Assembly (NCBI GenBank): GCA_963691655.1
Contig: OY829327.1
Coordinates: 54,076,079-54,140,078, forward strand
From: Toxonevra muliebris
Taxonomy: Eukaryota > Arthropoda > Insecta > Diptera > Pallopteridae
Reading direction: 5' to 3'
Length of the DNA: 64,000 nucleotides
This document shows, one piece after another, positions 11,763 through 24,870 of the stretch. Below the pieces are notes generated by a model, which was not told the origin of the DNA, did no database searches, and saw nothing but the letters and a program-made list of their open reading frames with translations. Made by a program: the position numbers and the translations under genes. Numbering within the stretch: the stretch's first letter is position 1; every line of letters starts with the position of its first letter.

Positions 11763-13490
11763 TTGCTTCCATTCCATTGACCATTTCAAGACCTTTTGTT
11801 TATGTAATGTAAAGATTCAAAAGAATAAACAAGTAAGCATTTTTTTAATTTAACTAATTTAAAACATTACTTGACTCCATTTTACTCCACGTTCATATCC
11901 GTATCAATTATTCGCCAGTAACTGAGCTTGAAGCGTTTGTACTATGGTTTCAATCTACTTGGGCTTATCTAGGGTCTCGTAAAAATTATTTTAAACAAGT
12001 TACTTTGCTCTTTTTTTTTATTTGATTTAATTTTCGCTCAAATACTTTGTTAATCTGTTCATTTTTTCATTGTTTTAATTTTGTCGTTGCGGTTTTTATT
12101 TTATTTTCTTGTTCTCCCAGATAAATATGCCAAAGTGTAAATAAATTTAAATATATACAGCTTGTTTTTCTTTTATTTTGCGGTATGGTTTTGATCTCGG
12201 ACTATAGTATGAAACTTCATTAAGGGTGTTTCGCATGCGCACATGCAAGTAGACAAATACCAACACACATACATATATATATCGTTTTGTGTTTCGTTTT
12301 TAAACTTATACATACATATTTGTACACATATTTGTATATGTATGTAAGTTTTGTGAACCTTAAATATATTTTGTTGTTATTGTTTATGCAATTACAATAA
12401 AAGTGTATGGGTGCGGCTGAATATAGAAATATGCATTTGTTTTTAGTTTTGGTTTAGTTTTAGCTTTTTTTGTGCTCAAATATTTAATTTCAATAGATAA
12501 CGAGTAGGTACATAAAAAAATACTTCATCTGAAAAACAGTCAGCTGTTTTTTAAGACGACTACATGCTACGCAACCAAATCCAATTATTATTTTTTTTTA
12601 TAATTTCAATTTAGTTTTTTGTAGATTTAAACTTAAACTAAAATTTGCAATAATAAAAAACTTAAAAATTTTTTAAAAAATGCTCTTAATTCGCTAGCCA
12701 TTCGTTCCTAGTCTGTAAATGTTTTCAAACTCATATTTCTGACAAGTAATTTTAAATATTACTTATAAAACTACCCTTTAAATAATAATTTTATCTCCCA
12801 CGTAATTGTCAGTTAATATTTAACTTCCTGACACAAATGAGCACAAAGGACCAAAAGGATCTGGGACCTTGTGGAGTTCAGCAAATTTCACAAAACATTA
12901 CATTAGTGTGCAATGAGGCATAAACATTTTATGTACAAACGTTTTTTATGTATGCACGCTTGTAATATTTACATACATTCATGTATGTGTCTTTGTGTGA
13001 TAAATGAGTAAGCAACGTTTTTTCTGCGTGGGAAGAATAATTCTTTGTTTTTTTGAGTAGGGGCGCGACAACAAATTTCAAAACATGCGCGCACATTATT
13101 ACAAAAATTTAATAATAATTCATAAAAACAGAAACTGAAACTATAAAGCAATTAAAAAGTAATTGAACACAAAATTAATGAACTGTGAACTTAATTAATA
13201 ATAAAATTAAGTTTTTATAAATAATGACTAAACATTAATATGTTTAAAAGATCTGAATGAATTAGAATTGGAATTCGAATTGAATTTATTTTCTGAGAAG
13301 TTTGTTTATTTTAACATCAATTAGTAGATTTAATCCATAAGATTACAACAAAAGTCGGACACAAACATTTCAAACCGAACCGAATCATTCATTCATTCTT
13401 CCTCATGTCGAGATTTATTCATTCATGAAAATACCAAAATATTTCTATAAAAATTTTTTGCTAAAAGAAAAAAATAAAAGAATTTTATTA
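11763..13490. other. non-coding, nothing recognised
   Basis: AT-rich with CATA-type repeats around 12240-12340. No gene is supported. Confidence 0.5.
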
Positions 13491-13499
13491 GCACATCTT

Positions 13500-14880
13500 C
13501 TTGATGTCCTTCTACTCATACTCGACAACATTCATTCATATGAAATGCATAACAGTGAAAAATTCAAAGGATCTTGCGAATAGTGAGCACAAAGGCTCCA
13601 AAGAGAACAATACAAAATCAAAAGAACAACAAGCAAATGAGAAAATCACATCCGGTAATTTATTTCCTTTAGTTCCGTGCGTGTGTGTGTGTGTGTGTTT
13701 GCTTGTATGCACCTTGTATCTTGTACCTTATGTATTTCATTCTTAAAAAAATAACAACAATAAAATGTAGAAAATAAAAAAAAGTATCCTATGATAGTGA
13801 AACTCAAAACGAACGCCCGCACAAGGAAATTAGGCAAACAACATCAGGATCAAACAACCAAAAGAAAGTGAGCAGGTATCGGAATGATATCAAGCATATC
13901 TTGGATCTCCAAACAAAAACGACCTCAAAATAATGCAACAACAAAAATATTACAGCAACGCTGCAGTAGCAGCAGCAACAGCAAATACCTTATGTCATTC
14001 TCACACACACACACACACACACTTAAAGCTATTTATAATAAAAAAGGCAATAGCAACAACTTATACAATATTCTCACAGGATACGCGGCAAGGCAAAAGT
14101 CGGAACCAAGAAAAAGCAAAAGTGGAAGAAAACAAATTTCGGAACTACTCTACTCGAAGAATCGAAAAACATGTGAGAAATGCATAAATAAAAAATAAAC
14201 CGAAAACCGAAGAACGATAAATGAATTGAAAATAAAGTGAACAATCTCTCGACGCTCAACGCACCATTTAGGAATATTAATACCCTACTAACCGTACGAG
14301 GTATCAAACCAAACCAAAAAAAATAAAAAAAAATTTTAAAAAAATTACATACTCATATAAAAATAAAGCGCAACCTCTTTTTTGGGTTCTCTGGTTGCTG
14401 CTGCCTGACAAAATGTAGTCGAGCACAACAACTGTTGTTGTTTGTTGTTGCTGCTATTATTTGCTGCTCTTTGTGTGACTCGGTGTCTCTGTGCACAGCA
14501 CATGTGTTTCTTCTGTGTCCGCTCGAAATGAATGCCGTTGTCGTGGTTGTCGTTGCCATGGTGATCAATTGGACAGGTGCACCAGCCACAGCCCTGCTAG
14601 TCAACCAGCCAGACAGCAAGCAACAGCCGTAGGGATGTCTTTTCATTTTCTCCTTGCACTTTTCTCCCACCATACATACTTACTTACGCTTTTGTTTGTT
14701 GTTGTTGTTGTTGTTTTTTGTTTTGTTTTTGACTTGCTTGCTGTAATGATATACTTTGCGCTCGCTGCATGCGACATTTAAACGCACTTTTCGCAGTGGG
14801 AACAAATGAGCCATTTACAAGTGCAAGTAGTGCGAGTATCTTGGTTCCTTGGTTACGTGGCCGATTGACTGTTTATTTAG
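13500..14880 (+). other. leader-like CAA/AAC-rich region, possible alternative first exon
   Basis: Unlike the surroundings, 13600-14320 is rich in A and C with CAA/CAG and GAA tracts, few long T runs and short open frames. This resembles fly 5' leader sequence and the known P1 leader at about 29970-31136. A CA repeat lies at about 14002-14020 and GTTGTT repeats follow to 14730. No start codon, donor site or homologous peptide can be assigned. Simple repeat-rich intron DNA is the alternative. Confidence 0.25.
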
Positions 14881-15239
14881 TTGGTTTGCTGTAAGTTGGT
14901 TATTTGTAAGCAGCCCCCTCTATAGAGTTCACTTGATGCTGTGCTATTGCTTTAATTTCACTATTTTATTGTTATGTTTCTCATTGCATATTTACATTTT
15001 TTTATGCAGAATATTATTATGTGTGACCAACTGTTCAAATATTTCAGGGATATAACAAATTCAGAAACTAAAAACGTAAAATTGGAATTTGAAAGATAGG
15101 AGCATATTGTTTTAATGCGAAATTGAAGTCTTCATTAAATAAATAAGCTAGTTTCATAAGTACTACATAAAGAAATTTCCATAATTCACTCAAGTTTCGG
15201 GCTCGATTTTGTAATCCTTATCATGATAGTATTCTTTGA

Positions 15240-16210
15240 AAAGAGGGGGTAAGTACAAGGAATTTGGCATCATTTTTTTTTAAATTTTTTTTATCTTTTG
15301 GAGCCCCCATTTTTTGGATCAAAATAGAGGCCAAAAATAGGCTTCTAGGTCCAAAAATGTTTGGTTTGCAAATTAAAAAAAAAAAACACGTTTTCACATT
15401 TCTAACTAGAGGCCCTCAAGTTTGATCTAAAATATATTCCACAGCAAATCCTATTGCGTGTAAAATTCCAACACAATCGGCCGGTTCATAAATGGAACTC
15501 TAGTACATGACAAAATTCAAATTTTCCCTCATTTTTCTAACCTTTTCTTCAGAGCCCCCTTTGAAATATTTTTTTAAATAAAAAAAAAATTTTGTTTTTC
15601 TGTCCACAAAACTCACAAAATTTCAACAGAATCAGGTGGTAATAACTATGCATTTATATCACTGTTGTAGTATTTTTATTTGAATGTATTTACAACATGC
15701 TCACATACCAATGTGCAAAATCAGGGAAAGTTGAATTTTCCCTCGTATTGGAGTGACATTTATAGACAGACCTACCGATTTTATTGAAATTTTGTGTAAC
15801 AGGATTTTCTGTGCCAGAAATCCATTTTGGCGTCTATTTTTATTTAATAATATTCCAAAGGTGGCCTTGGAGCAAAGGTTAGAAAAATCGAGGAAAATTC
15901 ATTGTACTGGAGTGACACCTATAGACAGACCGGTTGTGTTAAAATTTTCTATACCAGGTTTTTTTGAGCCAGAAAACTAATTTGAGGCCTCTATTTCGAT
16001 CTAAAACATATTCCAAAGGGGGCTCTGCAACCAAAATCAGGGAAATTGTTTTTTTCCTTGTACTGGAGCGCCATGTATAGAATGGCCTATTTTGTTGAAA
16101 TTTTATGCACCAGAGTTTTTTTTTCAAAAAACCTATTTTTGGTCTCTATTTTGATCTAAAAAATATTGCAAAGGGAGCTGCGGAGCAAAAGTGAATACAA
16201 ATTTTATAAA
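15240..16210. repeat. ~157-bp tandem repeats with inverted copies
   Basis: The phrase GTAYTGGAGYGMC recurs at about 15745, 15904 and 16060, a period of 156-159 bases, each followed by a similar TATAGA...GGCC...TTGAAATTTT block. From about 15250 to 15600 related units appear in reverse orientation, for example TTTTTCTAACCTTTTCTTCAGAGCCCCCTTTGAAATATT, the inverse of a unit near 15840-15890. No protein is encoded. It may be a decayed satellite-bearing element. Confidence 0.65.
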
Positions 16211-16617
16211 ACTGTGGAGGATCCCTCCAACCCTCTAGTTTGTTTAAAGAAACGAAGAAATTCATTAGTACCATCAGTTCCTGTATCTCCAATTGCAGCA
16301 TAGAGCCTCACCTAAGAGACTGAAGTAGGGGAAACGAATGAGCAGAACTCATCCTCAAGACATAACTACTCAGCAGATGTTTCCTCTTCTAGCAAAATTT
16401 GAAGAATAGAGTCTAATTTTTTTGAAAATCAGTTAAACAAAAAGGACCTTTGAAAGCTCTGTATGGAAAATGTTGCTGATGTGATTTTAAAGGTATAAGG
16501 TTTTCCGGTAAAATATTTTTTTATGAGATGCTTGTGCATTGCACCATCATTTAAAAATTAACCCGATCGATTCAAGATCGTCTAGACCTTTTAGCCTTAA
16601 TTTATATCGTGTGAATG

Positions 16618-16860
16618 TATATTTGCCGTAGCGTAATGGTTAGTGTGTAGGTTATCCAGGTTCAATGCTCAGGGCGGTAAAAAATAAAAAATTTCATGGC
16701 AGGCAGTGGCAAACCTGCAAGAGTAAAATGGATGCGAAAAGCTCAGTCTAGGATCTCTAAGGGTTGTTGTGCCAAAAAAAAAGAGCTCACACAGTCTAAG
16801 CAGCAAATCTGAACGGCGAAAACAAGAAAAGTGCTTTCAGAGTTGTACAATTGCCAAGGG
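16618..16860 (+). repeat. tRNA-derived SINE
   Basis: TAGCGTAATGG near 16628 fits the pol III A box (TRGCNNARNGG), and GGTTCAATGCT about 34 bases downstream resembles the B box. The head reads like a tRNA without a proper acceptor stem or T stem. The tail to about 16785 is unrelated to tRNA and ends near an A run at about 16776-16783. A SINE fits better than a functional tRNA. Confidence 0.6.
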
Positions 16861-19800
16861 GTAGTAGGAGCTTGAAAATTGTTTATTTTAATCGATCATT
16901 TTGGTTTAATAGATTAGAACGTTGGGGTTCTCGTTGAGTTTTGAATGGCGGGTTATTATCTTCTGGTCTTAAGGTTAGCGTTATAACGATCAATGCCTTT
17001 TTTTTAATATGAAACTTTGAAACTAACATTTTATCATAAAATTCTGTCTTTCCCGATAATTACACGCACAAATATGATTTTCGATAAAAACTTTTGAAAT
17101 GCGAATTGTATTTTCTCAGAATCAACAGTATTGCTCCAATTTACCTTTCTCACAATTAAAAATTTAAAATTCGAGAATATGTATTAATGTAATTTATGTA
17201 CATATGCTTATGTTTTCACCTATATATATATATGTGTATATATATTTACTTGTCTAGTATGTATTTATGGATATGTGTAGATAGAGAAGGCTCCATTGCT
17301 TTCATTATTATTTCTTGCGATATCTGGTTTCATTTCCGCTCTGAATTACTATGATCAAAAACAAATAAAAATGTAGTAGGTATTGTAAATCTACAAGTAT
17401 ATAGAGGATATACAATGGCAGCAGCAGCGATCAACTTTGCTAGTATTTAGTTAACCAGTATCACTGATGGCTGTCAATGGAAGTGGTAGTGAGTAGTGAT
17501 ATTTACTAAAGAAGTCAAGTCAAGCAGAAGTTTTTGTTTACAAGTAGGTACATGTGTAGATATGTAGACGTATATATATTTATTTGTACGTCACTCAATT
17601 TAGATTCAAATGCTATGGGTTGTGAAAATCCGAGGCTTTATTTATCTAAAGGAATTTTCATTTTAAATAATATTAATGAAAATAATGAGCAAGTATATAA
17701 GGAAGAAATCATATGTATTGGTTAAAGTATAACAAATGCTTAGGTGTGGTTAATCGGTATTCTTTATAAAAATTATTTGTTCTTCTGCAAATAAAATATC
17801 TGAGATATCAAAGAATGCTCATAGATGCATCATTATTGCAATGAAAAGTTGCCATGATTGATGCGTGATAACAAATAAAACTATGGAGTACTTCTGTACA
17901 ATAATAACACTTTATGATTTCCTTCCGTTTTTTTTTTTCTCTTTTTTTTTTTTGTTTTAGTTTTTTTGTCATTCGTTTTTGTATGTATGTAACTTTTTTT
18001 CCATTGACTATTTTCTAACAGGTTCTTTTGTTTTTCATGTTTTAAATCGATCTTGAGTCACAATCAAATTTATATGCGTCACGCGCATAGCAGCGTTGCA
18101 CCGTTGACATCCGATTTACATTAACATTGGGAAAAGTGCATGGCGTGTATTGTGTTTGGTGTAGTTGTATTTCAGCAAAGCAACACGTATTTCTACTAAA
18201 GTGGTACTACCATATGCAGTACCTAATAGTTGATACTATATGCACACACACACAAACGCGGACGCACATGTATACATACGCATGCTCACATATGCATTCA
18301 TAATAGTTGTATACAACTCGCCATTGAAAAGCACCGGAAGTTCATATTAAATTATTGATGAACAAAACTAAAAAAAACAAAAAAAAAAAATAATCTATAA
18401 AAGAACCTCTGCATTTATACTAGTAAAGCATTAAAAAGAACGAGAGGGAGAGAGAGCTACGCATGCGCGTATTGCCATAGTAGCAACAAAAGATAGTGAA
18501 GTAGAGTAGAACCTTCTTTTTTCTTGAAGGGATCATCTGTTCGAATACACATGCCCACGTGTTGCTTATATTTCTAGGCTTTTTTTGTAAAATTCATACT
18601 ATTCATAGAACTTGAATGCAATTTAGTGCAATACTGTCATATACAACAACAATTGAGCTCTTTGTGTAATATTTTATTCATATAATTGGAATCTGAGCTA
18701 ACAAGTTTTTTGTGAGGAAGAATACCCCTTTTTTAAGAAAAGAACGTACAGCTGTTAAATCCTTTTAATGAGCCCCTGTAGGCGCTTCCTTTCCTAAGTT
18801 ACACCTACTTTTTGTCTCGTTCCATAAACTTACACTTACACACATATATCAGCAAATAAACATACATCTGTGTATGTATGTACTTATATAATACCTGGAA
18901 GAAACCTTCATCTTCTTGCATTTTTTTTATTCTTGTCATTTTGTGGCATGTCAATGCGCGCGTTATTGCATTAAATTGTAATCCTTTTCTTTTATCACTT
19001 TTCTTTTGTCTTGCTGTTTTTTTTATCTATTGCTTGCATGAAGAGGATATATATGTATGTATGTACACGTGTGCAGTTGAATGTATGTGTTGAACAAGTT
19101 TTAATTGAAATATTCTTTTTCTTCTTTTTTATAAAAACCCAAAAATTTTGTATGCACGCAGCCATTAGCCTTTGGCACACACCATTAATTTCATATTCAA
19201 ATCTTGCATGAAGCAATTTTCGGCTACTTTACCTTTTGCCACACTGTCATAGGCTTCGTCGTTTTCGGCTTTTATTAACACTGCACTACATAGACGCCAC
19301 TCTTTGTGGTAAGCAAATCAGAGACCCTCAGGTAGTTTTAGCGCTTTAGCGCGATTATTTCGGAATCGATGATTTGGTACAAGTCGTTAATCGACACTCC
19401 ACCATAGGTTTTCTCTCGAGCAACATTTAATCATTGGACGCCATCATCCATGTCTCAGTGTTTGCAAGGCCTATGTAGAGATACCCAAATTAGACATTGC
19501 TCTATATACTAGTGATCTCCAATCAAGAAATGGCTGTGATTCCCCAAGATTTGACGTAGAGTTTTTAGTCAATGGTAAACTTTTCAATGATAATATACAA
19601 TCCCAATAAAATATTCTTTATTGGCATGAAAAATGCATGGACTTCGGGTATATTTTTTAAGGGGCACACCTAGTGTGCTCGCCTAAAAAAGGTGATTTTT
19701 TTGGTATTTTTTTTTTAAAGAAAAGTAATACATCGAATGTTTTAAAATTTTGAGAATATATTTTTGCATAAATAAAGTATACAAAGTATTTTTTTTTTTA

Positions 19801-22231
19801 TGAAAAAAATAAATTTTTTCCAAGTTATTCGCCATCTCAAAAAAATCTCCCACTGCTGTAATGATTGCAGCCTGTTTATACAATGATACAGGATTGTGAA
19901 AAAAGTTGAGATTTAACAAAATGACAGAGTTTTGAAAAAAACAAGTTTCAAATTTCACTCAAAAATCTAATGGTTTTTTGCATGGCAAAATTACGTTTTT
20001 TATTTAATCGAAAAACTGGAAGGCCATTGTATGGCGGAAAAATCAAATTGATCGGATGATTTGTAATCGAGTTAGAGCTGCAGCAAATTTAAAAAATTTA
20101 GTTTAGCGCAAAACCGAATCCGGATTTGTATTGTCTAACTCCAATTTCTTGTTTCAATTTTGTGCTCCTGAACTTTCATTGGTCACCGCCGTTGACCCTC
20201 TGACCTTCAATGGGATTTCTTAATAAACTTTTCCTGTACATTTCCTTTTAATTGCACAGAGATTCGTGTGAATCGATTTATCCATTGAAGCTGTAGAGAG
20301 CTTCGTCGCGTTTTCTTATTATATACTTTGATCCATTGACATAACCAACCTTGATTCATTGAAGATCCATTCAGTTGATATTTTTCTTATTCTTTTCTTG
20401 AGAAAAATTCCACACAATATTTTGATCAATTATTCACAATTGAAAACTAAATTTTCATAACTTCACAGGCTCTAATATCAGCCTTTTGTTTTTAAATACG
20501 AAAATTTCGGTTTCGCCTGAAATTTTAAATATACAGTATATCCGGTTCAGTTTGAAGGTTTTGAAAAAACAAAACGATAGAATCTTGTTGCAAAGTGTAA
20601 TTATTACTTATATTATATTTTATTCTGCATTTCTTTTCTCCCCTTCCTCACTATCGAATTGTCTTAAAACTTATTGGAACGTGAACCTTTTCGGCAAGTA
20701 GTAAGAAGTAGTAGAATTCAATTGAATTGAAGTTTTCATTTAATATGTTTTAGGATTATTCAAAGGGTATGTAGGTAGGTAGGTAGGTACACGCATATGT
20801 AAATAATACTTCACTATTTTAGGCACTTTTTTGGTTTGGTTTTTGATTGGTTGATCGGTGATTGAAGTAGAAGTATTCTGCCATTTGGAAGAGGAGATTT
20901 TTGTGTAAAATGCGCACGTGCTTCAACCGGAAACGCAACGAAGATTTTTGTTTTTTTTCGGGACTCATCGGCAATAGGTACGAGTCTTTAGTATACCAAG
21001 TATATGATAACAATAATAATGATGATGATTTCTTATTTTTTTTTTTACAATTTGCTTGTACTATACGCACTTTAATTATATTGTTTTGTATTTCCGTTTT
21101 TGTAATTTGATGACACTTTGTCCAAAAATTATGATTTAAAGAGCGCGAGTGTTTCGTTGTTTTTGTTTTTTGTTTTTGGCATTTTGTTTGTTTGTATTAT
21201 GAATTTTAAAATGTTTTATTTGTGAATTGATTTTTATTGATAGGTTCATATACGAGTATGTATGAATGTGTATTTAAAATATAAGAGGTAGCTTCTTTAC
21301 CGATGAAGATACTTTACTTTGTTAGTAAGGATGCACCCTATTTGGTTTTGGCAGCTAAAGTTCATTAAACGTTGCTTTATATTTGTGGTGCAGCATATTA
21401 ATATTAAATCGTTTTTGTATTTTGTTTCATTTTTATTCTTCACTTTTAACGGTTTTTGTAATTATATATTTGAAATTTGTATAAAATATAAAAAAAAAAA
21501 AATGGAATTTTATTATTTTTATATATTTACATATTTATTTAATTTTTTTTTGTGTTATCAGTAGCAAAAATTCCCTCCGTTTTTAACTATAAAAAAATTA
21601 TTCACAAAAAGCCCTTTCGTCGTTTCATTTACAGCGAATGATTATAGTTTATGAAGAATTAAATAATACTGATAAAACGGAAGGGAAAAACGTTACATTC
21701 AACAAGAGCAACGCTATTTTCTTGATAAAAAAAAACACACACACTACATTTGGTATAAAAAACATCTCCAATAGGTATGAGGTTTGAGGTTGTTTTGTGG
21801 TTTGTGGTTAAAAGATTGGCACAAGTTAAAATTAACCACAACCAAAAATGTCAGAAAACACGATTTTCTAAAACTTATGTTTCTTCATAAAAATCGGCAA
21901 ATTTTATTTTGAAATTATAGAAAGTACTAAAAATCCGAAGAATGGGGGCAAGTGCAGGAAAGTGGAATTCGTTTAAAGCAAAAATGTTTTAAATTTTTAG
22001 GAAAATCAACTTTATCTCTTGAAGTTTCCATTGATTGTGATGGTATAACTCGTCAAATCTCAAAAAACATAGGAAACCGTGTGTTTTTTACGTTTTTTCA
22101 TTTATTGTCGATTAATATATAAAAATACAACACTTTTTACCAATAAAAAAAAAAGTTCCAGTAAATTTCAAAAAGAAAACTTTTTCAGAGTGTAATGGAT
22201 TGACAATGGGCATTTTTGCACATTTGCGACA
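16861..22231. other. non-coding with microsatellites
   Basis: No supported gene in 5.4 kb. It contains TA/CATA repeats near 17220 and 18240, T-rich tracts near 17930, and a (GTAG)n-type run near 20770-20787. An imperfect palindrome GCACACCTAGTGTGC lies near 19662. All frames are short and low in complexity. Confidence 0.5.
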
Positions 22232-22239
22232 ACGCAAAA

Positions 22240-23823
22240 CAGTGGCGGTTCTAGGAGGCTAATTTTACTAAATTAAAGGATAAATATCAGACTCAATATC
22301 GACTGAAATTCAAACACTTTTTTTCAGATCGAAGTTGAAACCAAGAAAAAAATCAAATTCAAATCGAAAATCTAGATCAAAATGAGACTAAATTCAGACC
22401 TAAATCTTGATTAACTCATTATTGCCCAGCCGGCATGTTCACTTACCAGCTTTTTGTTCAAGCATATAACTTCATATATGTGACCTATGACGGATTTATA
22501 TTGTTAAATGTTCTATTTTGAGAAAACAATTTGAAGGAAATTTTGATTTCCTTTAAGAAAAAATTTTGATAAAACAAATTGATACATCTCTATATTTTCA
22601 GTCATTTTTGATCGAAACGAAAACCAGAAAAAAAATTAAATCAAGATAACAGTTGATTTGGATAGTACTTGAAACGAATTTTCAAAATATATACCATATT
22701 CATATCACTCTTAGCATCGATATCACTATTGATATCGGCGTGGAGGTATGTGAGTTTACCATCTCACAACTCCAGAACCAAATAAATATATCTTAGTTTG
22801 ACCAAAAAAGCAATACATTTTAAATTTCAACGAGATCTGTACACGCTTCCGGGTACAACCGATTGAAAAACAATGTTCAGAGCACGAATCGGACCAAAAT
22901 TCCAACAAAAATCGACCAAAATGAGGCCAAATTCAGATTAAAACTCAGACTAAAAACCCAAAATTCTGACCGAATCCAAACCAATCCAAAATCAGTTTAA
23001 AATTCATTCCAAAAAAAAAAAAAAAAAAAAAAAAAAGGCCACAATTTAGACTTATAGTTAGACAAAATTTTAGGCCAAAAGGACGCCAAATACCGAACGA
23101 AAGCAATCCAAATTTAGACCATAATATTTTAACTCAAATTAAGCAAAATCGACCAAATTTAGCCGAATTCAGACCAAAATTTCGACAATAACTGAAACTA
23201 AGAGTTAGAGTGAGACGCCAAATAAAAGTTAAAAGCAAACCAAAATTTAGACCAGAAACCAGATCAAACGCTGGTCTGAGCAAAATTTTGGCTACAATTT
23301 AGACTAAGAGTTACACTAAAACTCAGACTAGAAAGATCTTAAATACAGACCAAAAGCAAATCAACACTCAAACACTGATTAAAACTCAAAACAAATTCAG
23401 ATTAAAATTCAGACCTAAAGTAAAACAAAATTCGGACATACAATCAAACCAGAATTCAGACCGAAAATGGAAAAGTTAAACCAATATCAGACTAAAATTC
23501 AGTACAAAATTTAACCCAAAAACTAGACCATTGCCAAGCTTTCTAAAAGTAAGTCATCTATAAACTGGCTCTGAAATTGAAGAGTGTATTTAATAACCAG
23601 TTGCACTATAACGTGCATTGGCATACGACATGCCCAGCATGGCGGCTAATCAGAATTGAATCAAATAAACGACCCCATTTTAATATTTATATTAAATTGT
23701 TATTATTAAAATAATATATAATATAAAATAATATTTCAAATTCTGAAATTTTTCATTGCTGATGGCTTTTTTGGAAAAATCGAAAAAATTTTGATCTCCC
23801 AAAAATCGCTGGACCCGCCACTA
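22240..23823. mobile_element. hAT-like element carrying a degenerate short-motif array
   Basis: The left end is CAGTGGCGG and the reverse complement of the right end is TAGTGGCGG. Flanks are ACGCAAAA (22232-22239) and ACGCCAAA (23824-23831), an 8-bp duplication with one mismatch. CAGTGGCGG is a common hAT-type terminus. The interior from about 22300 to 23530 is a degenerate array of units like GACCAAAATTCAGACTAAAA, strongly A-rich on this strand, with a 26-base A run at 23011-23036. No transposase is seen. Confidence 0.6.
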
Positions 23824-23831
23824 ACGCCAAA

Positions 23832-24279
23832 TCGGTTAAAAAAAATTGCAAATACTTTTTTGGCAACGGTACTGTAGCGGATCAAAGTAAATTGTATTTT
23901 TTTGTTGTTAATTTTCAATCGCTTACAATTTTTACAAAATTTTTCCAAATACACCAAATTTTTCATATATTGTGAGAAAAACTATTTACTCAAACATGAT
24001 TTCCCATATTTTTAAATTTTTGTTTACTTTTTTGGGAATACAAGTTTTCCTAGGGGATCCCAGGATCTTCAATAGAAACTTTTTAAGAACTTTTTTACAA
24101 CGAAATAGGGGTCGAAGAATGTGAATCTGGACTCGGTTTTGGTCTATCAGTTCTAGTTTCCTTAGGTCAAGAAAGGGTTAAGTGAAAAATTAATACTAAG
24201 TTACTTGTCTTCTTTGAAATAATATCTACAAAAAAAAAGTTCGTAAAACAATCCCATTGGAGGCACAGGGTCACTGGCT
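23832..24279. other. non-coding, nothing recognised
   Basis: AT-rich sequence between two element remnants. Confidence 0.5.
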
Positions 24280-24870
24280 GTTTTGATCAAAAATTGTAAC
24301 AAGCAATACGAATCCGGATTTGGATTTGCGCTATCTCCCTTGGTTTCCTTACTGCTCTTCCTCTTCGGCTCCATACCATGGAATGCTGCTCTGTTTGTTT
24401 CGCTAATATATTTGGAAAGCCAAGCTTCATCACCTGTTATTAAAGGTGTTACATGCTACGTTTTCAACGTTACTCTTTTTGAGAATCATTTAGAGTTCAT
24501 GAAACCCATCGAACAGCTTTTTTTTAAACTCAGTTCATCAGCTAACATTTATTGGGTTAATTAAAAATCATTATCAATATTAACTTTTATCAGTACCATA
24601 TTTGTATCGTCATTGTCAGTCGAAGATTTTGAGCGGCCTTCGCGACGATCGTCCACCATAAAAAAACTAGCAAGTTTGTTTGGAATCTTTGAAACCACTT
24701 GAAAACTGTCACAAGCAATATTTATCAATTAATGCATTCGTGGAAAATTTGCAGTGGCTTAAGTTGTCATCGAAAACGTAGAGAATGACAAATCGAATTT
24801 CTTGGTGCATTCCCGTTGGGATTTCCGTCAACTTTACATCTGGAATTTAACTTTTTTCCGTCTCCATTCT
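24280..24870 (-). pseudogene. mariner/Tc1-type transposase remnant
   Basis: On the minus strand a broken frame reads VDDRREGRSKSSTD, then MLADELSLKK, then ITGDEAWLSKYISETNRAAF. This is the order expected for mariner transposases: the VEDDPRSGRPS linker, the second helix-turn-helix, and the TGDExW block carrying the first catalytic Asp. Stops and frameshifts interrupt it and the C-terminal half is missing, so it is a dead fragment. The subfamily cannot be assigned by eye. Confidence 0.65.

Noticed and set aside
13884..14198. 104-codon and 84-codon frames
   Set aside because: Two overlapping frames are equally open, one crossing a CA repeat; the peptides resemble nothing known. Kept only as leader-like composition.
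14353..14673. 106-codon minus-strand frame
   Set aside because: Repeat-driven (GTT/AAC tracts), with overlapping plus-strand frames of similar length.
16618..16690. tRNA gene on the plus strand
   Set aside because: A and B boxes are present but there is no acceptor stem or clean anticodon arm; a SINE fits better.
24283..24564. 93-codon plus-strand frame
   Set aside because: It is the antisense shadow of the mariner transposase remnant on the minus strand.
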